Translations under genes and position numbers: made by a program | Notes under the pieces: model-generated | Told to the model about the DNA's origin: nothing | The model's database searches: none | Seen by the model: only the letters and a program-made list of their open reading frames with translations | NCBI GenBank assembly: GCA_964019165.1 | Contig: OZ025277.1 | Span: 9,150,034-9,214,033, forward strand | Direction: 5' to 3' | Length of the DNA stretch: 64,000 nucleotides | DNA from: Mastigias papua | Lineage: Eukaryota; Cnidaria; Scyphozoa; Rhizostomeae; Mastigiidae | In this document: positions 34,382 to 46,000 of the stretch, piece by piece | How positions within the stretch are numbered: position 1 is the stretch's first letter | Layout: every line of letters starts with the position of its first letter

Positions 34382-34983
34382 CAGGGACGTCGGAGCATAT
34401 TTTTGAGTAGGGGGCTGGGAATGAGTTGCAAGTCCATATGGGAGTGTGCAACAATGGCAGTAGTGAACAGGGATTAGTGGGTCAGAGGCGGAGCCCTTGA
34501 AAAATTGTGGAACCGAGTCCTATAATTCAGTAGGCAACGCGCTGTTTGACTATAGATATGCATCCTGTCTAGGTAGAAAACGGCAGATAAAATCATTGAA
34601 AAGTTTGTGAGAAAAATGAATAGATCTCTTTGCTGTAATATAAAGATTGTTGCCAGATCAGGTAAAATGATAGAAACACCCGCTTTCAGAGCAATGAAAT
34701 CACGTTAAGCGATAGGTGACCGAGAACACGGACCCTCTCTTGACCATACATGTTTATGAGCCGTTTAGACCAATCTATAGCACCACGCCTTAAAAAACTT
34801 GGGGTATTTACCTCCGCTAGGCCCTGATGGCATCGCCACTGGTACTTCTTGAAGATGAGTAAACTATAACTCGGAAAAGGAGATCTACTTTCTATTTGGA
34901 TCGAATTCCTCAATCTTGACATCATACACTAGCAGAAAAGTGGAGGCTACAGCCACCCCGGCCCCCCGACTCCAGTGTTCCTG
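34382..34983 (-). mobile_element. Non-autonomous CAGG-ended DNA transposon, copy B
   Basis: A 602-bp element, the opposite-strand relative of 20190-20784. Ends are CAGGGACGTCGGAGC and the complement of CTCCAGTGTTCCTG, flanked by exact 5-bp duplications ATATT (34377-34381 and 34984-34988). The match to copy A can be followed along the whole length, for example TAGATATGCATCCTGTCTAG against CAAGACAGGATGCATATCTA. It is diverged, so both copies are old. No coding capacity. Confidence 0.82.
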
Positions 34984-34988
34984 ATATT

Positions 34989-36433
34989 TGAGGAAATGTA
35001 TCAATTTGTCTCAATAAGGTAGGCAATTCTAGATGATTGACACTTGACACAGTCTTTATGCATGTCAGCTCATATAAGTCATGTTATAGTGTATTTTCAT
35101 TCCTGGTCTTGTTTTCATTGTTGTGAGCGTTACCATGGTACTATATCTCATCTAGTGACCAGCCCATCCCTTCCAGCGTATTTTCCTAGCCTTTGCTTTT
35201 ATTTCCTTGAAAATGTGTGCGTGACCGCGCTACGTATCTGGCAAGATCCATAGGCTGCTCTTTGTTCCAAAGGGCACGCGTATTCGTGGCAGTTTGCTTA
35301 GTCAAACTTCTTCTGTTTGCTATTGTTTACTTTTCAGGAAATTTCTTTTCCAGATTGAAAGTGAAACGTCCAGCATGTTTACTATGCTATGGCATTAGTA
35401 TTATTTTGGTTTTACCTTGTGCTGTAAAACGAAAGTAATGTTGTTTTCGATTGTAACTTAAGGAACATGAGCCCTCCATTCTCATGACAATAACTTGGAA
35501 ATAAGGTAGATGCAAGAATGAAACTTACTTGAAGCTTAAGGAAGAAATTTCTTTCTGTTGTTGATGCAACATGAATGAAAAGAATGAGTTAAGCGATATC
35601 AGGCTACAAAATTGGCGATCAGCTTCAAAAATTGTAAGCTATGCATATAACCATTTCATATCATTTCGTTTAAATAACTTTGAAAATTTCCTTAATGTCA
35701 GTTAATTGATTTGCTATTTAATTTATACAATTAATATGGATAATCTTTACGCCTTAACATTCACCGTTGCAATATTTTGTTGTAACCTATTGTTGTACTG
35801 CATGCAAATAGCAGGCCAATTCTTATTGTCGAAAACTTATAATCACCATCAAGTTGGATAAATTAAGAGATATCTGATCTGACTTCCATTGATCGAAACT
35901 GCCTTAAATTTGAGCTGTTTTTAGTACTGCAGACATGCAACTTCGTTAGCGTTTTCTGGAGATTTTCTTTGTAAAATGAAATCGACGCTGCATTACCAGG
36001 ATGAATGGTGCGTATTTACCAAAGTTGTGATTTGAAGACAGACCTCATGCGCTCTACGTAAGAAGCAAGAATAAACTTCTTTCTTTCACCTTTCATAGTA
36101 AACAAAGTATCACAAGCAATGGCAGCCTGGCAGGGGGACGGGGGCATGGCTTCCAACAGAAAGCTGTGGAGGGGCGCCAGAATAAAGAAAATAGCACTAG
36201 AGCGGACACTAGAGCAATTTCAGAATAGATGTAGGGCGTTAGAACAGCGCCATAGTATTGGAAAGGGTTATAGAGCGCTAGAGAAGTCATTCAGTATATA
36301 ACGGGCAATTGATTTTTAAGCTTCCAGGAAAAGGGCATAACTTCAGTCGTATTACGAGCGGACTGCGGAGAGAGGGTGCTAAATGCTAAAGCAGGTTAAA
36401 AATTTAAGTTCATTTTCATTTTTAAATATTTAT
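34989..36433. other. No gene recognised
   Basis: Intergenic. A 60-codon plus-strand frame with a fair ATG context at 36119 is rich in Arg/Glu/Leu (LERTLEQFQNRCRALEQR), but I recognise no family and do not call it. Confidence 0.35.
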
Positions 36434-37303
36434 ACATGGTGGCCCCTCAGATCTAATGTCTGTTTTACAGGGGGCCATGTTAAAAACTAATTAAAATAAT
36501 ACTTACAAAGAAATATATAATATACAGCTAAATGAATTTTAATCTAATCTATAGTAATACGTGTATAAATAATATAATCTATAGTAACATAAAAATAAAA
36601 ATACAAAAATATATGAGAAATAAATAGTAAAAATAAAGTATCTTTAATTTTGTTCCACAAGCATGGCTTTCAGTTTTCTCTGGAATGATCCGAAAGTCCT
36701 AGAAGATTTTATTTCACTAGGTAGGGAGTTCCAGATTGATGATCCTCTGTAAGCAAAACAGTTTTGACCATGCCTAGATTTTAGTCTAGGAGGCCTTAAG
36801 CTCAGATTAGAGCTACGTAAAGTTCTACTTGTTATATCAGAGACTCTAGTAAACTCTTCTATAAGGTAGAGAGGTGCCTCAGCATTTAATGCCTTATACA
36901 CCATGCTTGCGGATTCTTGCATGATCATATCTGAAATACTAGGCAATTTTAGTTGTCTTAGCAGGGGTCCAACAGACACATTATACCCACTATTTGTAAT
37001 AATACGGATGGCTCTATTTTGCAGTTTATCTAGGGTTTTGCGGCTAGTGACTCCACAGGCCCCCCAGACAGAGCAGCAATATGTAAGATGAGGTTCAACT
37101 AGCCCCAAATATAATATTTTCAATAAATTGGTTGGTAATACTTTTTTGGCGTACTTTATCATCCCAATAGCCCTAGATACCTTCGAAGAGAAAAGGTTGA
37201 TATGATCTTTCCATTTCATTTGATTATCCAAAATAACTCCTAGGTACTTTACAGATGTTTTATGCTCTATTGCTTCTCCTGATATTTTGAAATGTACAGA
37301 CAT
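36434..37303 (-). pseudogene. 5'-truncated LINE, RT C-terminal region with 3' hairpin
   Basis: A minus-strand 219-codon open frame corresponds to the part after the RT palm in CR1/L2-type LINEs: KTSVKYLGVILDNQMKWKDH, then LYLGLVEPHLTYCCSVWG, LDKLQNRAIRIIT and SSIWNSLPSEIKSS. The 3' UTR contains a strong hairpin (36434-36480; ACATGGTGGCCCCT pairing with AGGGGGCCATGT), of the kind recognised by the RT in this LINE group. The 5' end is lost at about 37305, as expected of incomplete reverse transcription. The frame is intact over 219 codons, so the insertion is relatively young. Confidence 0.82.
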
Positions 37304-37486
37304 TCGAAGCAGGATTCGAACTAAGATTACAAGTAGCTTTTTACTCTTTATTCAATGTGCATGCACACAGATGTAACAAACAAATTGATTCGAAAGCGCT
37401 TCACTACGCATTATACCCAGGGAATAGAAAACCTATGAACAGTGTCAGAGACTCATAATTCTCTCCAAGTCCATACTCTTAGTTAC

Positions 37487-37990
37487 CTAATTGTCGGGGG
37501 GTCGGAATTAGCGGGGGAGTTGGGATTGTATAGAAAATTCTATTAGCGGGGTGGTTGGAATTAGCGGGGGGATCGGATTTATGCAATCATGTGAATACAT
37601 GGATTTATTAGATTGTTCTAAGCTGGTTCATTTTCTCTGTTTAAACAGCAAAATTCCCTAACAATTTTTGCCTCAATATTTCGATGCAGCAAATAAAAAA
37701 TTAATAAAAAATCAATTGAAGGAATATCAGAAGAGCAGTTATTTTGCTATCAAAACAGAAGCTAATGTAGCAGTCTGTTTAGCTTAAGTTTGCAACAGTC
37801 AGTTTTAAGAAAATTGAGAAAACAAACGGCTCTTGCTAAGAGGAAATATTCTTGTTTCACCTACTTTACACATCAAGTCTTTTAAACTAGTTGCCAAGGG
37901 GGTCCTATTAAGTACGAGGAGGCTGGAGAAGCTTTTCAAAATCTAATTAATGGGTGGGGGTTGCAATTAGGCACCATAGAGTAAGCAATG
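37487..37990 (+). repeat. G-rich diverged repeat with quadruplex-like tracts
   Basis: Four or more GGGG-type runs lie within 95 bp (37495-37580), in quasi-repeats such as TTGGAATTAGCGGGGGGATC. Related GGGTGGGGGTTGCAATTAGG motifs occur at about 37950. The complementary pattern is seen at 34046-34330. No borders or coding sequence are visible. Confidence 0.45.
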
Positions 37991-38609
37991 GGAGGGCAGG
38001 TAGAGCATTCCCCTTAAATAATTCATCGAGATTTTACTTGAAGATGTTCTAAACGTTATTCTAAATCATAATATGATTCAATACCACAACGTGATCAAAT
38101 AGAACATGCATGGCGCCACTAATGAACTGGGGGGTTTTAGCCCACACGTTCTGTCCAAGAATTCTTTATTTCCTCTCTATTTTATTTCCATTGTAGATTA
38201 TTCTAGATCTATGCATTATGTTATCTTTATCTGCATTGAGACTGGGGCTTGCGGCTACAGCCCCCTGGTATAAAGTTCATCAAAAATTGAGGCGTTTGCT
38301 GATTTCTCGGAGCTTTTGTAATACAAGTACCATGTTTACAAGGGAGTAATTAAAGAAAATTATCTTAACGCAATTTTATTTAGCCCCCTGAGCATTATGT
38401 GCCAATCCGTCCTTGAATAGTCTTTATGCATGCAAATGTGTGCATATGTAACAATGCACATTTTATGTTCTATAGGAAAGTACTTTTGGCCCAGTATTGG
38501 AACCTTCTTAGCCTTTTGCGGGTTTTAGTATGCAAGCTTTCTTGAGACTTCGTACTAAAAAGGGTTTGAGTTCTGACGGTTTGTGCATCTATACACAAAA
38601 AGTCCGGTA

Positions 38610-38610
<1 letters not shown>
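37991..38610. other. No gene recognised
   Basis: Intergenic sequence between repeats; nothing assigned. Confidence 0.35.
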
Positions 38611-38654
<44 letters not shown>

Positions 38655-38655
38655 T
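38611..38655. repeat. ATT/AAT microsatellite at a LINE 3' end
   Basis: A run of AAT followed by ATT triplets forms a perfect small palindrome. It abuts the 3' end of the minus-strand LINE fragment, so it may have grown from the LINE's 3' tail. Confidence 0.85.
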
Positions 38656-40029
38656 CAACATTCTTTATAGTTGGTATACATTTCTAGTTACACAGTAACA
38701 TACCATAGCAACTAATTAAATCCAACTAAAACTAAAAATCTCAAATAATACTTAATGTACTTAATATACAAAAACACTTTATCTACATCGCCTACAATTG
38801 CAATTTTCTCCCTTCCAGCCTCTTATTTTCTTTTTGAATGCTGCCACATTTTCAGAAGTTTTTATATCATCACTAAGTGCATTCCAAAGGATGCTATCTC
38901 TAAATACACTCGAGTTTATTCCATGTTTTTGTGTCGTTATTTGAGGTAACATCACTAGATTTTTGGTTCTCAAATTATATTCAACTTGTTTTTCGTTAAA
39001 CAGGTCCCAAAGGTAAGAGAGGCTTAAGTGTTTCAGAGTTTTGAACATCTCTAACATTAGTTTTTGGAGATTCTTAGCATGGATTGTTATGCCTGCCTCT
39101 TTCATTAGGCACTTGTCAAATGATAAATTATTATTCTTGTGGAGCACCTGGAGCGCTCGTTTGGGTCTTCTATTAATCTCATTATTGGCAACTTTGGATG
39201 AAAACATCCAAATTAAAGGACAGTAATTGAAATTTGCCATAATTGTTGTTTTACACAATATATTGGCCTGTTTATTATCCAGATAGCTCCTAATCCTAGA
39301 AAATGCGCTCACTTTTTTGTTAACCTTAGAGCAAAGTTCTAGGTTGTCATTGTCAAAGTTCTGTTTGGAATCATTGTTATTCCTAATAATCTGACTTGCT
39401 GACATTGGTTGATAATTTTATTTTCAATTTTTAAACACAGCCTCTGGTCACTGTTTGTCTCTAGGAACATAAGCAGGAACTTTTCAGGATTTGCTGCCAT
39501 CCCATTTTCGGAAAACCATTTCAAGGTGGTACATAGGTCATCCTCCAATTTAATTATTACTTCTTCCAGATTACTACCTCTAGTAAATATTGTGTAATCG
39601 TCAGCAAAGTTACCGATTTCAGATTCCGAATCAATCATGAACAAATCATTGATGAATATATTAAACAGCATTGGTCCAAGAACTGATCCTAGGGGAACTC
39701 CTATCTTAATCTTGCCTAGGGAACTGTAGGAAGAGCCAACTTTAACCCTTTAACCACGACCCATCAGATAGCTATACATGAATTTGAGGCTATCTCTATC
39801 GAAACCATAAGCCTCCAATTTAGCAATTAATAAATCGTGTACGATACAGTCGTAGGCCCTAGAGTGATCCATTAGTACTGTCCCAACGATACCCGAGGCA
39901 TCAAGGCATTTACGTCAAGATTCAATCTCTCTAAGTAGTGCATCTTGCGTACTATGACCTTTCCTAAAGGTAGCTAAGAGATAAGACCATTTGTTACCGA
40001 GAAAGTGATTTATTTGTGATCCTATCAGT

Positions 40030-40146
40030 TCACCCTTCTGTTCACCTTTCGGTCGCTATCCGACGTTTCATACTCTGACGAGTGTCGGACGAAAAAAGCT
40101 TTCGGTATGATAAAGCAATGTTCCCGCTTTTTCGCGCTATAGTGAA
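40030..40146 (+). mobile_element. Short Penelope-derived hammerhead retroelement with 12-bp target duplication
   Basis: A 117-bp insertion is flanked by identical 12-mers GATCCTATCAGT (40018-40029 and 40147-40158). Removing it restores the LINE sequence. From 40040 the content matches 7144-7254: GTTCACCTTTCGGTCGCTAT, then the hammerhead, then CTTTTTCG-C/T-GCTATAGTGAA. It is thus a severely 5'-truncated or non-autonomous copy of the Penelope-like 3' end. The first ~10 bp are not shared. Confidence 0.88.
40060..40109 (+). ncRNA. Minimal type I hammerhead ribozyme, third copy
   Basis: Same layout as at 7164. Stem I is CATACT (40069-40074) with GGTATG (40104-40109), where one A-U pair has become a G-U wobble and pairing is kept. 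The core CTGACGA is at 40075-40081, the stem II loop GTCGG at 40084-40088, GAA follows, then the short A/U stem III, with cleavage predicted after C40103. The complementary CCGAC at 40060-40064 is also kept. Conservation of pairing in an independent copy supports a selected structure. Confidence 0.75.
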
Positions 40147-40665
40147 GATCCTATCAGTCTTTCAAATATTTTTGATATTGCTGGGAGTACACTTATTGCT
40201 GGTAGTACACTTATTGGTCTATAATTTGACCTGTCAGTTTTGCTCCTTTCTTATAGCATGGGGAAACATCAGCGACTTTGAGTTCGTTAGGAAAGCAGCA
40301 GTTGCATTGATACAATCTGTTAAAATTGAGACCACAATGTTTTTGCTATTGTTTATTATCTTCACGAGTATGTTCCCACTGTTCGACTTTTTGGATCAAG
40401 CGCTTCAGTTTCGTCTTTCACGTACCCGGGGTGAACATGAGAAAATCTAGACTTCTCGTCTTGTCGTATTGAGGTTTTGATAGCTTTGATGCCTGGGTGA
40501 TTCTTATACTTTTTTATTGCGTTGGTTACCATTTCATCAAGATTAAGTCTATCATTATTATCAGGATTATCAGAAACAGTCAGACCCAATGATTCAGTAA
40601 TATTCAAAAAGTGCGTATTAAAACACTGCACTGTTGGTATCTTCTGCAATAATTTTTTCACCATC

Positions 40666-41726
40666 GATTAGGTCATGACGAAGTCACATGAGCAAGCAAG
40701 CACTATAAAAATATAACACAGGAATACACTTATGTAACACAAGAAATATTTAAGAATGAATTCAAATAGACAGCGGACTTGGGTCAAAATTAAAATTTTA
40801 AATATACACGCATTTATCCACTTTGTTAGCTTTCGACAATCCTGTATCAAACTTCCTTTAACTTTTGAGCAGTCTCAAGCTATATTCTTGCAAGATGAAT
40901 GTGTATATTGATAACTAATTGATGACTTAATATAAAGAGACAGAAAGACAAACCTCAGACGTAGCAGATATTCAAGATGCTGAACCGGGCATGTCCCTAC
41001 CTTCCTAGATTAGAATGAATCTACTTGTACTTTCCTTGCTGGTTTTGGCAACTTTGTCATATTAGTCCTTTGTAATCATTTGTAAGGAGAAAGAATGTAA
41101 CTCCAACTTTTTGTTTCATTTGAGGTTAGATAGGTTAACTGTATTTCGGCTTGATTCTTTAAGTCAGCCCACTCTTTCCCTCCTATAACGCATGACACAC
41201 CTCTCTTTAACGAGAGGAGTATTAACACTCATATTGATAATGGAAGAGGGATGCAGGCATAGTGGGCGGCACAGTTTCCTTGTGGGTTTACTTGCCACTC
41301 TTTTAACAAACAGACGCCTTAGATATTTCGAATGTCTATTATTCACAAGCGCAACATTTGATAATACAAGCGAATACAACATAGAGATACAGCTGCTAAA
41401 GTTATTTCGAAATGCTTTGGTAAGTTATTTACTTGCTATAAAATCGTCACTTTCAAGCAATCATCAAGCAAGATTTCTGAACTCTCTTTTCTGCTTTCCT
41501 CGCCAACGCGCACATACAATGTTGAACTCTCTTTTTCTTTTTTGGCCAGTTTTGTATAGCCAAGGAAGAGTTGTGCAAACTTTGGGAGAATCCGCTTCGA
41601 TAGAGTCATTGGGAGCTGTCAATGTTACGACAATGCCAGCTAGAAGACATTTTATCATATACAGGGCATTTTATATAAGGAACCCAGCTCAAGACCTAAT
41701 TCCAAGGTTTCTTATTTCTGGACCTT
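40666..41726. other. Unassigned
   Basis: No recognised gene. A 178-codon plus-strand frame with ATG at 41192 overlaps opposite-strand frames, has no family features and shows a splice-donor-like CTTTG|GTAAGT inside it (about 41419). I leave it uncalled. Confidence 0.3.
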
Positions 41727-42080
41727 AATTTTCACTCCACATTTAGTGCCATACACATACACAAGTAAACATTGAAGTTCTGAATTTTGCTTTTAATGCC
41801 GACTAAGAATGTTCCCTTTAATTTCGACTATAACTTAAGACCAACGAAACATGAAACACTTGACACAAGTATAGCAGACAATCAATTCATTTTTGCTGCA
41901 AATGAATGGAACCGGTGTCCTAATCCTTGATTGTTTGCTGTTATAAACAATTTTGAAATTGAAAAGTTCCTTTGGGAATCGTTTAGTAGTATAATATAAG
42001 TAGCATAAGTTCTTTAAATATTTTGCATTCTACATGTAGGTTCCTTACGAAGTGGTTCCTTATAAAAAGCGCGTGTAGCT
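41727..42080 (+). repeat. Interspersed repeat, partial copy of the 57025 family
   Basis: This stretch matches the complement of about 57190-57545 along its length, for example CATTGAAGTTCTGAATTTT, GAAAAGTTCCTT, TAAGTTCTTTAAATATTT and CTACATGTAGGTTCCTTA. The terminal inverted repeats of the 57025 element are not complete here, so it is a diverged or truncated copy. Confidence 0.65.
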
Positions 42081-42634
42081 CGTGCTTGCCAGATGTTTCC
42101 TAGTTTGGCACCTTGCCTATGAAAACAGCAAATTCTTCCAACATTTGTCATATAAAGTGTTTGATGACCGTAAAAACACATTATGCAGCAAATGTCACAT
42201 AAACAAATTTTTCCTAGCTATTTGAGCCATGCTTTTAGCCAGTTACTCAGCGGTTTGCTCCATCTCTTAGTAGTGCCATTCAAGCACAAAAAAGATCGCC
42301 TACTTTTCATAATTTATTTGACGTAAACCGGCGCACTATAAACTGGTGTTTTAAAGTCGTTGATTTCAGCACGAATCTGCAGTTCTACGTATATTTCTAT
42401 TTGCCATATGCATACAAACAAAACATGGCTAATTTCAGTGCCTGCCCTTCTGGTCCATTTTTGTTCATGGTTTTGAGAGTCAAAGATTATTCCTCAATAT
42501 CGTAGCCGCGAGAATAATTTGTAAAATAGTTTGATCACGGTTGCTAAACATACTTCTTAATATGGCTGTTTACAATCTTCGGCAGTAAAGTACCGTACAC
42601 TATATTTTTATACATGTTAGGGCGAATTGCGACA
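42081..42634. other. No gene recognised
   Basis: Intergenic sequence up to the BEL/Pao element. Confidence 0.35.
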
Positions 42635-42639
42635 GCCTC

Positions 42640-43024
42640 TTTTATCAATTTAACCCCGATCCTTCCTAATTCCACCGCTTTCAATTTGGGCAATTGATAG
42701 CCTTTCGTGCGCCGTTCGGTTCAGGCCAGTCCAAGAGGTACTAACGCATGAATGTTGATTTTTGGGAATAAATGTATATATAAATGTTGGATAAATATGA
42801 ATAAAAGCGGATATAAATGTATGTAAAGTTACTTAATGTTTGTAATGTCCTTCCCTTTTTTGTTATCTTTCAGTTCTTCTCTCTTCCATCAATCTATCTC
42901 TCTCCTCCATCAATCTATCGTTCATTCCTTTCTGCGAGCACGCTGTAATATGATCTCTACACGAGATCTATTGAACAAAACTAAACAATAGTACGTTAAC
43001 CAAAAATATTCATAATTTGCAACA
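42640..43024 (-). repeat. BEL/Pao 3' LTR
   Basis: Copy of 48437-48821 with no difference seen. On the element strand it begins TGTTGCAAATTATG and ends ATTGATAAAA, so the 3' terminus lacks the usual CA. The 5-bp duplication fixes this border. Confidence 0.95.
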
Positions 43025-43035
43025 CACTCCCCCCG
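43025..43035 (-). other. Polypurine tract
   Basis: On the element strand GGGGGGAGTG directly precedes the 3' LTR, the expected plus-strand primer of an LTR retrotransposon. Confidence 0.8.
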
Positions 43036-43036
43036 A

Positions 43037-46000
43037 TCAAACGATAATTTCGTCTTGATCCCTAGTCAATATGTCCCTAATTCTTTCTCTTGCTTCCACG
43101 GCTGTCAATCGTCTGTCTCTTTTACTATCCATTCCTGAGGACTGTATGCTATCAGCTTTCTGATCTTTCATGTGACTTTTTTCTGTTCTAATTTCTAATG
43201 GATGCAGATGCTGCACAGATCTTTCCATGATCTTTGGCTTTTCCTTAACTATAACTCTGACTCGAGCTCCCTTTACTATACCGTCATGTGATTTGATCAG
43301 TGACTCTACAACTCCTAATTTCCACTTAGAGCGATGGTTGTTTGATGATACCAATACTACTTCACCTTCTGTTACTTCTCTTCCTGTGTTTTCGTTCATT
43401 TTGTGGTACTGTCTAAGTGTGATGAGATATTCCCGATGCCATCTATTCCATAGATCCTCGCGTTTTTTACAAATGTATCTATATCTTTTGGCTACATTGT
43501 TACTTTCTTTGAAATCACTCTCTACCGACTCTTCTGCTATTTGTGGCAATATTTCACCGTTGATTAAATCTGATGGAGTTAGTGCTCTTTGGATATCTTC
43601 TCCTTGATATGTTATAGGCCTATTATTCATCGAAGCTTCTATTTCGCAAAGTATGACTTCCAGCTCATTGAACTGCAGTCTCGCATTTCCTAATGTTTTC
43701 TTTAAACATGATTTAAGTATGGCAACCATTCTTTCATAAAATCCTCCCCACCAAGGTGACAATGGAATGTTAAACTTCCACTGCACTTCATGCCTTTGCA
43801 GCAATTCTTGCACGTCTGTCCCCTTACTCAAGTTTTTAATCCAATCCGATGTTTTCTTGAAGGTCCTAGCGTTGTCGCTGATGACAATTGATGGTGCACC
43901 CTTTCTTGCAAAAAACTTTCGTAGCTCTAGCTTCAATGCGTCTGAAGTTGTATTTTTCATTAGAGCAAGATATACTCCCCTTGTAACAGCACAAGAAATT
44001 AACATCACATAAGTCTTCTCCATAATTCCCTGTTCTGATAAAATAAACAATGGTCCGGCAAAATCTATTCCGATTCGTTCGAATGGTCTTGATTGCGTTA
44101 CTCTAGCTGATGGAAGATTTCCTACTGTGGGAGTAGAGAATGGTCGGCTCTTTACTTTCAAACAATTTGTGCAACCACGAATCACTTTCTTTACTTCTTG
44201 TCTTCCTTTGACAACCCAATATTTCTGTCTAAGCTCTGCAAGTGTTTGGTTCTCACCACTATGAAATACTCTAACATGACATGATCTGATGATTAAGTGT
44301 GTGAGAGGGTGATGCTTGGGCAACAAGATAGGGAATTTTGTCTCTTCACTTAAGTTAGCTTGATTCAACCTTCCGCTACAACGCATAAGTCCATCTAACT
44401 CTTTAACACCTAGTGATTTAGCAATGTCAATGAATTTGATGTTTTTCTTCAACTCTGATTGTGCTGACATGATCCACAATTTCCTTGACTCCTGAATTTC
44501 TTCTACCTGAATGCCATTGAAAATTTTGACTTTGTTTTTGCAATTTCTGATGAATCTTAATACCCATGATGTTATTCTATAAACTTTATTCTCTGAACTG
44601 TATTTGCTTAAGTCTATGAGCTGTTCTATCCCATTTCCCTGTCCATTATGATTGACTTCGACTGTCGTTACAGCAACTATTTTTCTTTCCTCCTTTTCAC
44701 TTTCCTCTGTCCTTTTCACAATATTCCTTGGCCATCTGTCCTTATCTTCTCTTATCCAATGTGGCCCTTGCCACCACAACGAACTTTGTTGTAGTTTTAC
44801 TACAGACATTCCTCGTGATCCAAGATCTGCAGGGTTTGCTACTGTCGGACAATGTCTCCATTCCATCCCTTTCGTTTTTCGAAGGATTTCGTTTACTCTA
44901 GTCGAAACGAATTGCTTCCACTCATGCTTGTTTGCGATCCAACATAATGTTGTATAGCTATCAGACCAAAGATGCGTTGATACAGCTTCATATCCCAGTG
45001 CCTGCTTCACTGTCAACATCAACTTAGAAAGGATTCTTGCGGCCATTAACTCTAACCTTGGAATTGAGGTTTCTTTCATTGGTGCTACTCTCGTCTTGGC
45101 TGTGATAAGTGCTGAAAATGTCCCTGTGCTCTTTTTTGTCACTAAGTACACACATGCGCAATATGCATACTTGCTAGCGTCTGCGAATCCGTGCAACCAT
45201 CTGAATTCTATTTTGTCTTCTACCATCAACTTAAGACTTCTGCTGAACACGATTTGTTTGGCTTCATTTAATTCTTTTGTCCAGTGAACATAGCGTTTCT
45301 CTATATCGCTTTCTACCCTTTCGTCCCACCTTTTCTTTGACTTGCAAACATCTTGAAGCATGATTCTTCCTTTTATTGTAACAGGACTAGCTACTCCTAA
45401 CGGATCAAATATCTCTGATACCCTACTCAGCATGTTTCTCTTTGTCACTGTCCTTTCAATCCTGATATCTGATGTATTACTCTCAAGTCTTATAGCTAGC
45501 TTGTCATTCTTTTGGTCCCATTTCAACCCCAAAACCTTAGTGCTATCTTTCTCTAGCTCTATCTGTCTTGCAAATGATTGAACTTCTGTAGTTTGACTCT
45601 TGGTTATGAATTCTCTGACCTTTTCATTGCTAGAATTCCATTTTCTTAGGGTAAATCCTCCTTCTTTCAAGCGTGCACTAGCCTTTTGAAACATTATTAT
45701 TCCATCTTCAACTGTGTCACACCCTATGATAGCGTCATCTACATATAAACTCTTCTTTAACCTCTCGACAAATTCTCTATCTTCTTCCTGATATTTTGCT
45801 AAGTGATGATTTAAAGTCCCACATAAGAGGAAAGGACTTGGCCCCGCCCCAAAAATGACTCTAGTGAATCTGTATTCTTTAACTCTCTTGTTGTCATCAT
45901 TCAGATCTTCAAACCAAAACAGCCTTAAGTAATCTCTATCATCCTTGTCTATCTCTATCTGCAGAAACGCTTTTTCAATATCTGCAACCAACATTATAGG

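Larger units (their letters stand above)
38656..40665 (-). pseudogene. LINE ORF2 fragment with frameshifts and a ribozyme insertion
   Basis: Minus-strand LINE text, in order from 40665 down. First the linker before the RT (MVKKLLQKIPTVQCFNTHFL, RFSHVHPGYVKDE). Then RT pieces: LFPNELKVADVSP-like text at 40220-40300, SRAYDCIVHDLL and GVPLGSVLGPMLFNIFINDL, with the catalytic motif FADD (NFADDYTIFT, about 39610). Then FSENGMAANPEKFLLM, and after a frameshift at 39340-39405 the C-terminal part (NFNYCPLIWMFSSKVANN, LQVLHKNNNLSF). A 117-bp hammerhead-bearing insertion interrupts it at 40030-40146. Stops and shifts make it non-functional. Confidence 0.78.

Noticed and set aside
41192..41728. 178-codon plus-strand frame as a gene
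   Set aside because: No recognisable domain, overlapping opposite-strand frames, an internal donor-like site, and repeat sequence at its end.
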